The position numbers were made by a program, and so were the translations under genes. A DNA stretch of 64,000 bases from Labrys monachus (GTDB taxonomy: Bacteria; Pseudomonadota; Alphaproteobacteria; Rhizobiales; Labraceae), in contig NZ_JAUSVK010000001.1 of the NCBI RefSeq assembly GCF_030814655.1, positions 627,043 through 691,042 on the forward strand, written 5' to 3'. Within the stretch, counting starts at the first letter, position 1. Each line of letters begins with the position of its first letter. The notes below the pieces were generated by a model. That model was not told the origin of the DNA. It made no database searches and saw nothing but the letters and a program-made list of their open reading frames with translations. This document shows, in pieces, positions 1 to 8,825 of this stretch.

Positions 1-27
1 CGGCTGATGCAGTAGCGCCGAGGCCGC

Positions 28-50
28 GCCGGCGCCCGTCGAGCGCCGGC
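28..50. terminator. GC-rich hairpin downstream of the catalase gene
   Basis: A perfect 8-bp inverted repeat (GCCGGCGC / GCGCCGGC) with a 7-nt loop lies about 60 bp beyond the catalase stop codon. There is no T-run on the catalase strand, so intrinsic termination is uncertain. It may only be a stable hairpin. Confidence 0.25.
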
Positions 51-108
51 TTCGTCTCGCCCGGAGCGGCGCCGCTGTCCGCCGCTCCATTCCTCGTTCG
101 CGGTGCCG

Positions 109-2226
109 TCACACCGCGTGGACTTTGGCTTCGCGTTCCCAGAACCGCAGTTCGCCGCACAGGGCGACGAAGCGCTTGGCGTCGTCGGGCGTCTTCAGCG
201 CGAGGCAGCCGCCGTCGGGCAGGACGCCGGCCTTGTCCAAAAGCGGCTGGGCTGCAGCCGAGAAGGCGATGAACTTGGCATGCGCGAAGGCGTCGCTGAC
301 GAAATCCTTGGCGGTGGCCTCGTTGAGAAGCGTTTTCGCACCCTCTGCCGAGAGAAGGACCGCGACGGCGTCGTAGAGCACCGAGGGGCCGCCATTGATC
401 TTCTGCCTGGCGGGACGCAGGCTGCCGTCGCCGAGAGCCACCCCACCGACGCGCGGCGCCACGAGCTCGACCACCGCGCCCTGGGCTTCGGCGGCCGCGG
501 TCAGCGCGTCGAGCAGGCCGGCGTCGGCGCCGTCGCTCACCAGCACGCCGAGCTTGCGGCCCCTGAAGCTCTTCGGCCCGTTCGCGACGATGCTCAGCAC
601 CGGCGAGGGCGGCAGGTCCTCGATCACCTTGCGGGCCGGCTGCGCCGCCTTCGGCATGTCCTTCAGCCCCAGCCCCTCGGCCACGCTCCTGGCGAGATCG
701 GGATGGATGTTGATCAGATGCGAGACGATGCGCGCGCGGATGGCGGGCGTCTCGACCTTGCTCAGCTCGAACACGAAGGCGTCCTGGATGTGCGTCTGCT
801 CGACCGGCGTCTGGCTGACATAGAACTGGCGGGCCTGGCTGTAGTGGTCGGCGAAGAGTTCGCCCCTGACGCGCCGCTTGTCGCCCGCCTCGGGCGCCGG
901 AAAGCTGCGGAAGCCCCTGTCCGGATCCTCGCGCGGGCCGCCCATCGCCCCGCCCCAGGAATTCGGCTCGTAGTTCGCCCGTCCCTTCGGATTGTGGAAG
1001 GCCATGTGGCCGTCCTGCTGCAGGGTGTGGAAGGGGCATTTCGGCGCGTTGATCGGCAGATGCGTGAAGTTGGGGCTGCCGAGGCGCTTCAGCTGCGTAT
1101 CGAGATAGGAGAAGTTGCGGCCCTGGAGCAGGGGATCGTTGGTGAAGTCGATGCCCGGCACGATATTGCCGGTGTGGAAGGCGACCTGCTCCGTCTCGGC
1201 GAAGAAATTGTCGACCGTGCGGTCGAGGACGAGGCGGCCGACGCGGCGGATCGGCACGCGCTCCTCGGGAATGAGCTTGGTGGCGTCGAGCACGTCGAAC
1301 TCGAAGCTGTCGGCGAAATCGTCGTCGAAGAGCTGGAGGCCGAGTTCCCATTCCGGAAAATTGCCGGTCTGGATCGCGTCCCAGAGGTCGCGGCGATGGA
1401 AATCGGGGTCGGCGCCGTTGATCTTCAGCGCCTCGTTCCAGACCACCGACTGCATGCCGAGCTTGGGCTTCCAGTGGAATTTCACGAAGGTCGACTTGCC
1501 CTTGCCATCGACGAAGCGGAAGGTGTGGACGCCGAACCCTTCCATGAAGCGGAACGAGCGCGGGATGGCGCGGTCCGACATGATCCACAGCGCCATATGC
1601 ATGGTTTCGGGCATCAGGGACATGAAGTCCCAGAAATTGTCATGCGCCGTCTGCGCCTGCGGAAAGCCGCGGTCGGGCTCCTGCTTGGCGGCGTGGATGA
1701 GATCGGGGAATTTGATGGCATCTTGGATGAAGAAGACGGGTATGTTGTTGCCGACGAGATCCCAATTGCCTTCCTTGGTGTAGAACTTCACGGCAAAGCC
1801 GCGCACGTCGCGTGCGAGGTCGGCCGAGCCCTTGTTGCCCGCCACCGTGGAGAAGCGCACGAACACCGGCGTCTTCTCGCCGGCGCGCTGGAAGAGGTCG
1901 GCCGAGGTCACGTCCGCAAGCGATTCATAGGCTTCGAAAAAGCCGTGGGCCCCGAAGCCGCGCGCATGCACCACGCGCTCGGGGATGCGCTCATGGTCGA
2001 AATGGAAGATCTTCTCGCGAAAATGGAAATCCTCCAGGAGGGCGGGTCCGCGCGGGCCGATCTTCAGGGAATTCTGGTCGTCCGATACGGGGACGCCCTG
2101 CTGCGTCGTCAGCACGGGCACGTCTTTGCCGGCGACCTGATGCGTCTCGCCCCCTTCGCCGCGAAGGACGGCCGCGTCGGCGAACTGGGCCTTGGTCTGT
2201 TTGTCGGATTGGCGGAAACTGGCCAT
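109..2226 (-). CDS. katE: Large-subunit catalase, HPII/KatE type
   Basis: Heme catalase that converts hydrogen peroxide to water and oxygen in the cytoplasm. It is 705 aa, matching the large-subunit clade, with a catalase core (about residues 20-500) and a C-terminal DJ-1/PfpI-like flavodoxin-fold domain (about 560-705). Spacing to E. coli HPII is constant (offset 41). The distal His is H87 (in VVHARG), the Asn is N160 (in VGNNIP) and the proximal heme Tyr is Y374 (in FSYLDTQ). H351 sits where HPII has its His-Tyr cross-link. The ATG at 2226 is chosen because it has GAGAGG 6 nt upstream; the longer frame would need a TTG at 2250. The gene is monocistronic, with a possible stress promoter upstream. 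Confidence 0.96.
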   Translation of the reverse strand: MASFRQSDKQTKAQFADAAVLRGEGGETHQVAGKDVPVLTTQQGVPVSDDQNSLKIGPRGPALLEDFHFREKIFHFDHERIPERVVHARGFGAHGFFEAYESLADVTSADLFQRAGEKTPVFVRFSTVAGNKGSADLARDVRGFAVKFYTKEGNWDLVGNNIPVFFIQDAIKFPDLIHAAKQEPDRGFPQAQTAHDNFWDFMSLMPETMHMALWIMSDRAIPRSFRFMEGFGVHTFRFVDGKGKSTFVKFHWKPKLGMQSVVWNEALKINGADPDFHRRDLWDAIQTGNFPEWELGLQLFDDDFADSFEFDVLDATKLIPEERVPIRRVGRLVLDRTVDNFFAETEQVAFHTGNIVPGIDFTNDPLLQGRNFSYLDTQLKRLGSPNFTHLPINAPKCPFHTLQQDGHMAFHNPKGRANYEPNSWGGAMGGPREDPDRGFRSFPAPEAGDKRRVRGELFADHYSQARQFYVSQTPVEQTHIQDAFVFELSKVETPAIRARIVSHLINIHPDLARSVAEGLGLKDMPKAAQPARKVIEDLPPSPVLSIVANGPKSFRGRKLGVLVSDGADAGLLDALTAAAEAQGAVVELVAPRVGGVALGDGSLRPARQKINGGPSVLYDAVAVLLSAEGAKTLLNEATAKDFVSDAFAHAKFIAFSAAAQPLLDKAGVLPDGGCLALKTPDDAKRFVALCGELRFWEREAKVHAV

Positions 2227-2303
2227 GCGGGGCCTCTCGAAATGGAGCAATGGTGCGTGGGGCGCATCGGCCCGCCGCTTGCGGGCCCTCGATGTGCTGA
2301 TTT

Positions 2304-2328
2304 AACGCTCGGGGACGGCGAAGGTCCC
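2304..2328 (-). promoter_or_regulatory. Possible EcfG-type promoter of katE (one mismatch)
   Basis: On the minus strand the sequence reads GGGAC-N16-CGTT, one base from the alphaproteobacterial general-stress consensus GGAAC-N16/17-CGTT. It ends about 80 bp upstream of the catalase ATG. Catalases are frequent members of this regulon. The mismatch in the -35 element makes this a weak call. Confidence 0.3.
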
Positions 2329-2401
2329 CGGAAGCGGCCCGAAAATTTCGGGGCGTTCGGCGGCCGGAAATGCGGCGAGGGGCGGGGCTGCCCGGCAATG
2401 C

Positions 2402-2539
2402 ACCGTCATCCTCGGCGAGGAAAGAGGATCCATGGGCCAGGACGCCACCCTCCGTCATGGATCCCCTTTCCTCGCTTCGCTCGCCGGGGATGACGGACAT
2501 GATGGCCGTTGAAAATGAACCTGAACGCGTTGCCCTGGG
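2402..2539 (+). repeat. Dispersed palindromic intergenic repeat, copy A
   Basis: About 138 bp in the katE-SDR intergenic region. It starts CCGTCATCCTCGG and ends near CCCTGGG, and contains an inner inverted half ending CTCGCCGGGGATGACGG. A second copy in inverted orientation lies at 26897-27050 and shares most of the sequence, including the motifs GGATCCCCTTTCCTCGCT and AATGAACCTGAA. It holds no convincing ORF. The self-complementary ends suggest a REP/MITE-like non-coding element. Confidence 0.75.
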
Positions 2540-2605
2540 TTCGGCAGGCGGGATGTTGCCCTCGCTCCGGCCATCTGACACTCTCGTGACACAGGGAGGC
2601 GTGGC

Positions 2606-3232
2606 ATGGATCTCGAATTGGCCGGCAAGGTGATCGCCGTGACGGGCGCCTCGCGCGGCCTGGGCCTGAAGGTGGCCGAGCGTCTGGCGGCCGAGGGTGC
2701 GGCCGTGGCGGTGGCGGCGCGGTCTGCGGGCGAACTCGCCGCCGCCCATGCCGCGATCGAGGCCCATGGCGGGCGCTGCCTCGCCTATGCCTGCGACCTT
2801 GCGGTCGCCGGCGAGGCCGCGGCCTTCATCGCCAGCGTGGTGGAGATCTTCGGGCGGCTCGACGGCCTCGTCTGCAACGCCGGCATGGCGCCCGGCGCGG
2901 GCGAGGAGCGCGCTGCCTGGCAGGCGGCGCTCGCCCTCAATGTCGGGCACACCGCCGAGGCGATCGAGGCGGCGGCGCCGGTGATCGCCGCCGCCGGCAG
3001 CGTGCTGCTGCTCGCCGGACGCCGCGAGGCCGGGGAAGACTGGCCGGCCTATGCGGCGCGGGCGGCGCTCGGCGAGATGGCGCGGCGTTTTTCCGAGGAG
3101 CTTTCGACGCGGAGCGTCCGCGTCAACCTGCTGGCCCCCGCCACAGAGGATGCCGGCGCCCTCGCCGACGCCGCGGCCTTCCTCCTGTCCGTCCGGGCCG
3201 GGCGGATCAGCGGCGCGACCTTCGTGGCCTGA
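2606..3232 (+). CDS. Short-chain dehydrogenase-like protein with degenerate active site
   Basis: Rossmann-fold SDR-family protein of 208 aa. The NAD(P)-binding motif TGASRGLG is at residues 13-20, NAG at 91-93, and the structural Asn at 112 is present. The family is usually about 250 aa. Here the segment after the active site is short and the usual C-terminal DGG is absent (it ends SGATFVA). The YxxxK motif reads Y149-AAR-A153, so the catalytic Lys is Ala, and the Ser region reads LLLAGRR with no Ser. Fold and cofactor binding look sound, but standard oxidoreductase chemistry is doubtful. The start ATG has GGGAGG 5 nt upstream. Its TGA abuts the convergent LysR stop inside a shared TGATCA. 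Confidence 0.85.
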   Translation: MDLELAGKVIAVTGASRGLGLKVAERLAAEGAAVAVAARSAGELAAAHAAIEAHGGRCLAYACDLAVAGEAAAFIASVVEIFGRLDGLVCNAGMAPGAGEERAAWQAALALNVGHTAEAIEAAAPVIAAAGSVLLLAGRREAGEDWPAYAARAALGEMARRFSEELSTRSVRVNLLAPATEDAGALADAAAFLLSVRAGRISGATFVA

Positions 3233-4099
3233 TCAGGCGGCGAGCGAAGGCTGCTGCAGGATCGCTTCGCGCAGGAAGGCGGCGAAGCGCCGGGTGGCGA
3301 CGCTCGCCGCGTCCGGCACAATGAGCGCGATGTCGAGCGGCGGCAGCTCCGGAAAGCCGTCAGCCTCCTCCAGGCGCCGCCATTCCTTGGGGATCGAGGA
3401 GACGCCGAGGATGGTGACCGCCATGCCGGCGCTGACGGCGGAATGGATGCCGGGCATGTGGCTCGACGTATAGGCGATGCGCCAGGGCTTACCGATCGCA
3501 TCGAGCGCCGCCAAAGCGGACGGCCGGCAGCGGCATCCCTCGGGGAACATGGCGAGCGGCAGGGGATCGATCAATTCGGGGCGATGGTCGCGCGCCGCGC
3601 ACCAGGCCCGCGGCTCGTGCCGCAGCAATTCGCCGACCGGCCGCACCGGATCGCGGGTGACGATGGCGAGATCGACCTCGCCGCGTTCCAGCATCGGCTC
3701 GAGCCGGAAGGACAGGTCGCAGCGCATTTCCAGCTGCACGCGCGGAAAGCGCCGCGAGAAGGCGCCGATCAGCGGCGTCAGCATCATGTCGACGAAATCG
3801 TCGGGCACGGCGAGGCGCACCCGGCCCTCGGCCTCGTCGCCGCCGATGGCGGCCAGGGCCTCGTCCTCCAGGCTGAGGATGCGCCGGGCATAGCCGATCA
3901 GGATCTCGCCGGCGAGGGTGGGCGTGACGCCCTTGCGCGAGCGTTCGAGCAGGCGCTTGCCGATGCGCGCCTCCATGCGCGAGACGATGACGCTGACGGC
4001 GGCCTGCGTCTTGCCGAGCGAGGCGCCGGCGGCGGTGAAGCCGCCGCGATCGACAATCGTCACCAGGGTTTCCAGGCTGTCGGTATCGAAATGCCGCAT
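3233..4099 (-). CDS. LysR-family transcriptional regulator
   Basis: 288 aa. The N-terminal winged HTH (about residues 7-65) contains the typical GGFTAAGASLGKTQAAVS pattern, followed by a LysR substrate-binding domain (about 90-285). It acts as a DNA-binding regulator whose effector is unknown. It is divergent from the EamA transporter at 4220 across an AT-rich 120-bp spacer carrying an imperfect inverted repeat. By the usual LysR logic it probably controls that transporter and itself. Family assignment is secure; target and ligand are inference. Confidence 0.93.
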   Translation of the reverse strand: MRHFDTDSLETLVTIVDRGGFTAAGASLGKTQAAVSVIVSRMEARIGKRLLERSRKGVTPTLAGEILIGYARRILSLEDEALAAIGGDEAEGRVRLAVPDDFVDMMLTPLIGAFSRRFPRVQLEMRCDLSFRLEPMLERGEVDLAIVTRDPVRPVGELLRHEPRAWCAARDHRPELIDPLPLAMFPEGCRCRPSALAALDAIGKPWRIAYTSSHMPGIHSAVSAGMAVTILGVSSIPKEWRRLEEADGFPELPPLDIALIVPDAASVATRRFAAFLREAILQQPSLAA

Positions 4100-4100
4100 C

Positions 4101-4131
4101 GGTTCAATCCATAATAAAATGATATCGAACC
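4101..4131. promoter_or_regulatory. Candidate LysR operator in divergent promoter region
   Basis: The inverted repeat GGTTC-N21-GAACC extends imperfectly inward (GGTTCAAT against GGTTCGAT on the opposite strand). It starts 2 bp upstream of the LysR start codon, in an AT-rich spacer within a GC-rich region. Location and symmetry fit a LysR-type recognition site. Confidence 0.4.
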
Positions 4132-4219
4132 ATATAATACATTCGTTTCACGCTATTAAAAGTACGCTTTATGGTTGCGGCCAAGAATTTTCCAGCCACA
4201 CGACCTGCGAGCCGGCCCC

Positions 4220-5131
4220 ATGCGCGAACTCACACCGACCGCGGCTGCCATGAGCGGCGGACAGGCGCGCCTGCCCCGGGATTCGGCGGCCCTCGGCGCC
4301 ATGGCCGGCGCGGTGATGGCGATCGCCTGGTCGCCGATCCTGATCCGCTTCGCCGGCCTCGATCCGGCCGCGAGCGCCTTCTGGCGGCTTGTCTTCGCCT
4401 TGCCGGTGCTGATCCTGTGGTCGCGGGCCGAGCGGCAGCCCGGCCGCGTGTCGGGCCTCGCCCGTCCCGGGCTGCTGGCGGCGCTCCTCGCCGGGGTGGC
4501 GTTCGCCTTCGACCTCGTCTGCTACCATGCGGCGTTGCCGCTGACCTCGGTCGCCAATGCCAGCTTCATCTCCAACCTCGCGCCGGTCGTCTCGGTGGCG
4601 GCGGGCTTCGTCCTTTTGGGCGACCGCCTCCGCCCTGCGGCGCTGGGTGCGCTCCTTGTCGCGGTCATCGGCATCGTCGTCACCAGCAGCGCCTATCGCT
4701 CGGGCTTCGCCATGCGGCTCGGGGACGTGTTCGCCGTCGGCTCGGCGCTGACCTATGCCTTCTATCTGGTGGCGCTGCGCGTGGCGCGCAGGACGCGCGG
4801 CGCGGCCGACGTGACGCTGGTCTCGACCGTCATGGCCGGCATCGTGCTGCTCGGCCTGTCGGCCGCCGGCGGGGACGGCCGGTTCTGGCCGCAGGGCTGG
4901 AGCAATTGGGCGGCGGTGGTGGCGCTCGGCCTGGTCTGCCAGGTGCTCGGCCAGGGCCTGAGCGCCGTCGGCATCGGCCGCCTGCCGGCGAGCGTCGTGG
5001 CTGTCATCCTGCTCTCGCACCCGATCCTCTCGGCGGCGCTCGCCTTCCTGATCTTCGGCGAGGCGATGAACCTCGACCAGATCGTCGGCGGCGCCCTCAT
5101 CCTCGGCGCGGTCGTGCTGTCGCAGCGATAG
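4220..5131 (+). CDS. EamA/DMT-family transporter
   Basis: Inner-membrane drug/metabolite transporter superfamily protein of about 303 aa, made of two EamA repeats with roughly ten hydrophobic segments. The first repeat contains the conserved stretch around TSVANASFISNLAPV, and the second ends with the LIFGEAMNLDQIVGG pattern. It probably exports a small metabolite; the substrate cannot be read from sequence. The first in-frame ATG (4220) was chosen. A TTG at 4175 or an ATG at 4250 are alternatives, and none has a strong ribosome binding site. The divergent LysR gene is the likely regulator. Confidence 0.9.
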   Translation: MRELTPTAAAMSGGQARLPRDSAALGAMAGAVMAIAWSPILIRFAGLDPAASAFWRLVFALPVLILWSRAERQPGRVSGLARPGLLAALLAGVAFAFDLVCYHAALPLTSVANASFISNLAPVVSVAAGFVLLGDRLRPAALGALLVAVIGIVVTSSAYRSGFAMRLGDVFAVGSALTYAFYLVALRVARRTRGAADVTLVSTVMAGIVLLGLSAAGGDGRFWPQGWSNWAAVVALGLVCQVLGQGLSAVGIGRLPASVVAVILLSHPILSAALAFLIFGEAMNLDQIVGGALILGAVVLSQR

Positions 5132-5176
5132 GCGGCATGGACGAATTGCTTGTTTGCCGGCGCAGCGACGTCGCGC

Positions 5177-5542
5177 TCAGTCCAATGCCGCGAGAGCGAC
5201 TTCGGTCTCTTCCGACGTCGGAGATCTGCTGTCATCCGCTACGAGCGCTATCGCCGCTGTGACCGCTGCATCGGCAAACTCGAAGTCATCACTCATGATC
5301 AGGCATTCGGCGGTATAGTTCGCTGCGAGAAAAGACAGCCGGTTCACGAGCAGGGCCTGAAGGAGCCTTCTCGCGTGGTCGCGGGTAACCACTTCCGCTG
5401 GGCCATCGGTGATAATAATGTATCCCACGCCCTCAGATTTGCAGCCCTGATCGCAGGCATGGACCTCAGCCTCTATCTCTCGACCGAAGGCCTCCGGTGT
5501 GAGATCACCCTTCAGAAAGGCGACGAGCGATGCGTGTTCCAT
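5177..5542 (-). CDS. Hypothetical protein, 121 aa
   Basis: A small acidic protein with no family recognised by eye. It is predicted soluble, with no signal peptide or membrane segment, and ends in an acidic tail (DDSRSPTSEETEVALAALD). It is convergent with the transporter gene. Codon use is less GC-biased than in neighbours, so it may be a recent arrival. The ATG lacks an obvious Shine-Dalgarno. It is kept as a gene because its amino-acid composition is protein-like and no better frame covers the region. Confidence 0.55.
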   Translation of the reverse strand: MEHASLVAFLKGDLTPEAFGREIEAEVHACDQGCKSEGVGYIIITDGPAEVVTRDHARRLLQALLVNRLSFLAANYTAECLIMSDDFEFADAAVTAAIALVADDSRSPTSEETEVALAALD

Positions 5543-5835
5543 GGATCGACAATAGCCCCAGTCTCAACTCTTACAACCGAGATTGGCGAGAAAGCGAGAG
5601 TGGTGCAGGAAGTCGGGCCATGCGGGAAGGCGATCCTGGCTAAGCAAAGCCGCGAGCGGCATCGGGAATATGAACTATCCCGATCACGCGAATGCGGCTT
5701 TCCTTCAATCCGAAGTGATGAGGGCCGCGCCCGGCGGCCTCGACTTCGCAACAATCGCTACCTAGGTTGAGGGGAGACCGCGGCCCCAAGACGAATTCCT
5801 CTGGTCTGGCGCTCGTCCGCGGCATCAGGTGGCCA

Positions 5836-7161
5836 ATGCGTTCGTTCGGGATCCTGTCGGCGTTCGTGATCGCGATGATGCCGTTTTCGGCGGTGCAGGC
5901 CGGGCCTTCCAAGGCGATCGATCCGGTCTTCGGCGATGTCCGGCTGTTCAAGCCCTTCGCAAAGCCCAAGAGCGTCATCGTCCTCCTGTCGGATGCCGAC
6001 GGCTTCGGACGGGAGGAGAGCACGCTCGCGGTGGAGTTCCAGCATCGCGGCGATCTCGTCATCGGCCTCAATTGGCCGGCCGGGCGGCACTATACCAGCC
6101 TGGGCCGGGCGATGAGCTGCACCGAACTTGCCCTGCGGGTCGAGAACGTCACCCTGCATGTCGAGCGCGAGCAGGACATCGCGCCCTATATCACGCCGGT
6201 GCTCGCCGGCGCCGGCCTCGGCAGCGACGCGGCCCGGGCCCTGGCGCTGGAGGCGAAGGCGCACCGGCTCGCCGGGGTGATCGCCCTGCATTCGCGGCAG
6301 ATGACGCCGGACGCGGTATCGGCCTGCGCCGTCGATGCGAAGGCGCTGGTCAGCGCCGATGCCGGCGCGGCGGCGACCTCCGGCCTCCAGGCGCTGCGCG
6401 AGATCGAGGACGGCGACGACGATGCGGCGAGCGATGCGGCCGAGGCGCTGGGCAGGGATGCCGGGCCGCACGGGCCGGGCGATCTCGCCGACCTCCCGCT
6501 CTATGTCTCCGAGCCGGCGCAGCCCCCGCGCCGCCTCGCCGTCGTGCTGACCGGCGACGGCGGCATGGGGCCGCTCAACCGCGATCTCGCCGCCGCCCTG
6601 GCCGAGCGCGGCATCGGCGTGGTGACGATCGACTCGCGCCGCTATTTCTGGGCCAAGCGGGATCCCCGCGACGTCGCGACCGACCTGCGACGGGTGATCC
6701 GGCATTTCCGCGCCACCTGGCCGGTGGAGCGGATCGCGCTGGTCGGCTATTCCTTCGGCGGCGATGCGCTGCCGCTGGTCTATAACCGCCTGCCGGCGAG
6801 CACCAAGCGCATCGTCGCGGTGGTCTCGCTGCTGTCGATCGCGCCGGTGACCGACATGCGCATCGAGCTCAGCGACGACGACTATCCCAACGAGACCCCG
6901 CTGCTGCCCGAAGCCGCCCGCATCGACGCGCCGAACGTGCAGTGCATCTACGGCAAGGACGACAGGATGGCGGCGATGGCCTGTCCCGCTCTCGCCGCGG
7001 CGCGGCCGGATTTCGCCATCGTGCCGCAGGCGGGCGGCCACGGCTTCGACGGCGACACCGAAAGGCTCGCCGACATCATCGTGGCGCCGCTGCTCTCGGC
7101 CTCCCCCGCGCCGCGCCGGCTGGCTCCGCCGCCGGGCCATGCCGCCGTGGCCAGGCAGTAG
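5836..7161 (+). CDS. VirJ/AcvB-family exported alpha/beta hydrolase (solo paralogue)
   Basis: 441 aa exported protein of the AcvB/VirJ virulence-factor family. A signal peptide (residues 1-22, hydrophobic core FGILSAFVIAMM) directs it to the periplasm. The C-terminal hydrolase domain carries the nucleophile elbow GYSFGG (S306), a likely acid around D375 and H402 in GGHGFDGD. Family knowledge: AcvB of Agrobacterium hydrolyses lysyl-phosphatidylglycerol. A second family member sits behind mprF at 8826-10178; this one stands alone and is convergent with the nucleotidase. The ATG at 5836 is chosen because the signal peptide begins there; an upstream TTG at 5767 would bury it. Confidence 0.85.
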   Translation: MRSFGILSAFVIAMMPFSAVQAGPSKAIDPVFGDVRLFKPFAKPKSVIVLLSDADGFGREESTLAVEFQHRGDLVIGLNWPAGRHYTSLGRAMSCTELALRVENVTLHVEREQDIAPYITPVLAGAGLGSDAARALALEAKAHRLAGVIALHSRQMTPDAVSACAVDAKALVSADAGAAATSGLQALREIEDGDDDAASDAAEALGRDAGPHGPGDLADLPLYVSEPAQPPRRLAVVLTGDGGMGPLNRDLAAALAERGIGVVTIDSRRYFWAKRDPRDVATDLRRVIRHFRATWPVERIALVGYSFGGDALPLVYNRLPASTKRIVAVVSLLSIAPVTDMRIELSDDDYPNETPLLPEAARIDAPNVQCIYGKDDRMAAMACPALAAARPDFAIVPQAGGHGFDGDTERLADIIVAPLLSASPAPRRLAPPPGHAAVARQ

Positions 7162-7178
7162 GCCCGCCTGGCGAGGCC

Positions 7179-8708
7179 TCACGGCTTCAGGACGATCCGG
7201 CCTTCGATGCCGGTGGTGACGGTGGCCTTCCCGCGCACATAGGCCATCACCTCGTTGGCGAGCAGCCTGCCGTCGGTGGCGCCGACCAGCACGCGGCCGG
7301 CGGCGAGGCTCGCATAGCCGTCGCCGCCCGCAAGCATGAAATTGTTGGAGCCGACCTTGTAGCGCCCTGCGGGATCGAGGGGCCGGCCGCCGATGTCGAC
7401 CGAGAGGAGGCGGTGGCCGGCGGGCGCCCGGGGATCGGCAACGAGGGCGATGCCGGAGACCTGCGGAAAGCGTCCCGCATGGTGCTCGATCTGCGACAGG
7501 CCGTTTTCGAGCGCGGCCTCGAGCTCGCTGCCGCTCAGCTCGACCAGCACGGTGGTGTTGCCGAAGGGCAGCTCCGACAGGATGTCCCGCCGCGTGAGCC
7601 GGCTGCCGGGCGGATAGAGCCGGTTGGCGCGGATGGCGCCGCCGTTGACGATGGCGCAGTCGGCGCCGGTGGAGACCCGGATGGCGTCGGCGACGAGATC
7701 GCCCATCGCGGTTTCCTGCGAGCGTATGCTGGCGGTGCGGCTGTCGAGTTCGACGGCGGTGGTGCCGAGTTCGACGTCGAGCTGGTGCGACAGCTCCGCC
7801 TCCAGCCCGTCGACCACGGCCTGCATGTCGGGATCGGGCGTCACGGCGGTGGAGTCATGCACCCGGAAGCTGGGCCGCCAGCTCAGCCGGCGGTCCGCGC
7901 CCTGGACCGAGACCGTGAAGTCGACGGCGGTGACGTAGTTTCCCTCCTCGCTCGATTCGACCATGACGGTGCGGCCGTCATAGCCGATGGCGAGGTCGTG
8001 GTCGTGGCCCGAGAGCAGCACGTCGACGAGGCGGGAGCGCACGATCTCGTTGTCGGTCGCCCGGTCGGTATGGGCGACGCAGACGAGGAATTCGGCGCCC
8101 GCCTGCCGCAGGCCCTGCACCTCGTCCCGAAGGGTGGCGAGTTCCGGCCGGAAGACGAGATCGCCGCTCTGCGACATATGCGGGGTGGCGGCGAGGGCGA
8201 GGCCGACCACGCCGACCTTGACGCCGCCCAGCGGCACGATGCGGCTGGCCGCGATGCCGGGCAGGGGCGAGCCGTCGGCCTGGCGCAGATTGGCGGCCTG
8301 GAAGGGAAAATCCGCCTGCGCCATGCGCTGGAGGAAGACGTCCTTGCCGAAGTCGAATTCATGGTTGCCGGGCACGAACACGTCCGGCCGCATCATGTTG
8401 GTGAGGCGGACGATGTGCTCGCCCCGGTCGAAGCCCGACATCAGCGACGGCGAGAAACTGTCGCCGGCGTGGCAGAACAGCATCGGCACGCCGCGGGCCC
8501 GCTCGGCCTTCACCACGGCGGCGAGCTTGGGAAAGCCGCCTCGCCCATCGGTGTCGCCGGCCTTGTAGATGTCGTTGACCAGCAGCAGCGAAAACGTGGT
8601 GCCGGGCGCCGGCGCGGCCTGCGCCTCCCGTCCTCCCGACAGCAGGGTGACGGAGAAGCCCGCGGCGAGCCCGAGGCCGAGGGTCTGGCGGCGTGAGACG
8701 TTCGACAT
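7179..8708 (-). CDS. Tat-exported 5'-nucleotidase / metallophosphoesterase (UshA-like)
   Basis: 509 aa periplasmic enzyme. A twin-arginine signal (SRRQTLG at the N-terminus, then a hydrophobic run to AQAAPA) precedes a calcineurin-like metallophosphoesterase domain and a C-terminal 5'-nucleotidase domain. Metal ligands are visible in GDSFSP, GNHEFDFG and SGHDHDL. The C-terminal nucleoside-binding part includes VNGGAIR and NNFMLAGGDGY. It hydrolyses phosphomonoesters, probably nucleotides, for phosphate and nucleoside salvage. The HDxH motif in the first beta-strand is unusual, reading LLLVNDIYK. Start 8708 is preferred because GGAG lies 7 nt upstream; a start at 8720 adds four residues. Confidence 0.88.
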   Translation of the reverse strand: MSNVSRRQTLGLGLAAGFSVTLLSGGREAQAAPAPGTTFSLLLVNDIYKAGDTDGRGGFPKLAAVVKAERARGVPMLFCHAGDSFSPSLMSGFDRGEHIVRLTNMMRPDVFVPGNHEFDFGKDVFLQRMAQADFPFQAANLRQADGSPLPGIAASRIVPLGGVKVGVVGLALAATPHMSQSGDLVFRPELATLRDEVQGLRQAGAEFLVCVAHTDRATDNEIVRSRLVDVLLSGHDHDLAIGYDGRTVMVESSEEGNYVTAVDFTVSVQGADRRLSWRPSFRVHDSTAVTPDPDMQAVVDGLEAELSHQLDVELGTTAVELDSRTASIRSQETAMGDLVADAIRVSTGADCAIVNGGAIRANRLYPPGSRLTRRDILSELPFGNTTVLVELSGSELEAALENGLSQIEHHAGRFPQVSGIALVADPRAPAGHRLLSVDIGGRPLDPAGRYKVGSNNFMLAGGDGYASLAAGRVLVGATDGRLLANEVMAYVRGKATVTTGIEGRIVLKP

Positions 8709-8825
8709 CGGCGGCTCCATCGCCGATCTCGTCGGCGCAGCTTTGTCACGCCCGGGCGGGGTCTCCGGGAAGGGGGCAGCGGGGAGCGGGCGGGAGAGGA
8801 TGGCTCGCGCGCGGCGGCGCGGCGG

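Noticed and set aside
103-2493. Very long open frame opposite the catalase gene
   Set aside because: An antisense shadow produced by high GC. The catalase on the other strand has every active-site residue, and the opposite translation has no recognisable domain.
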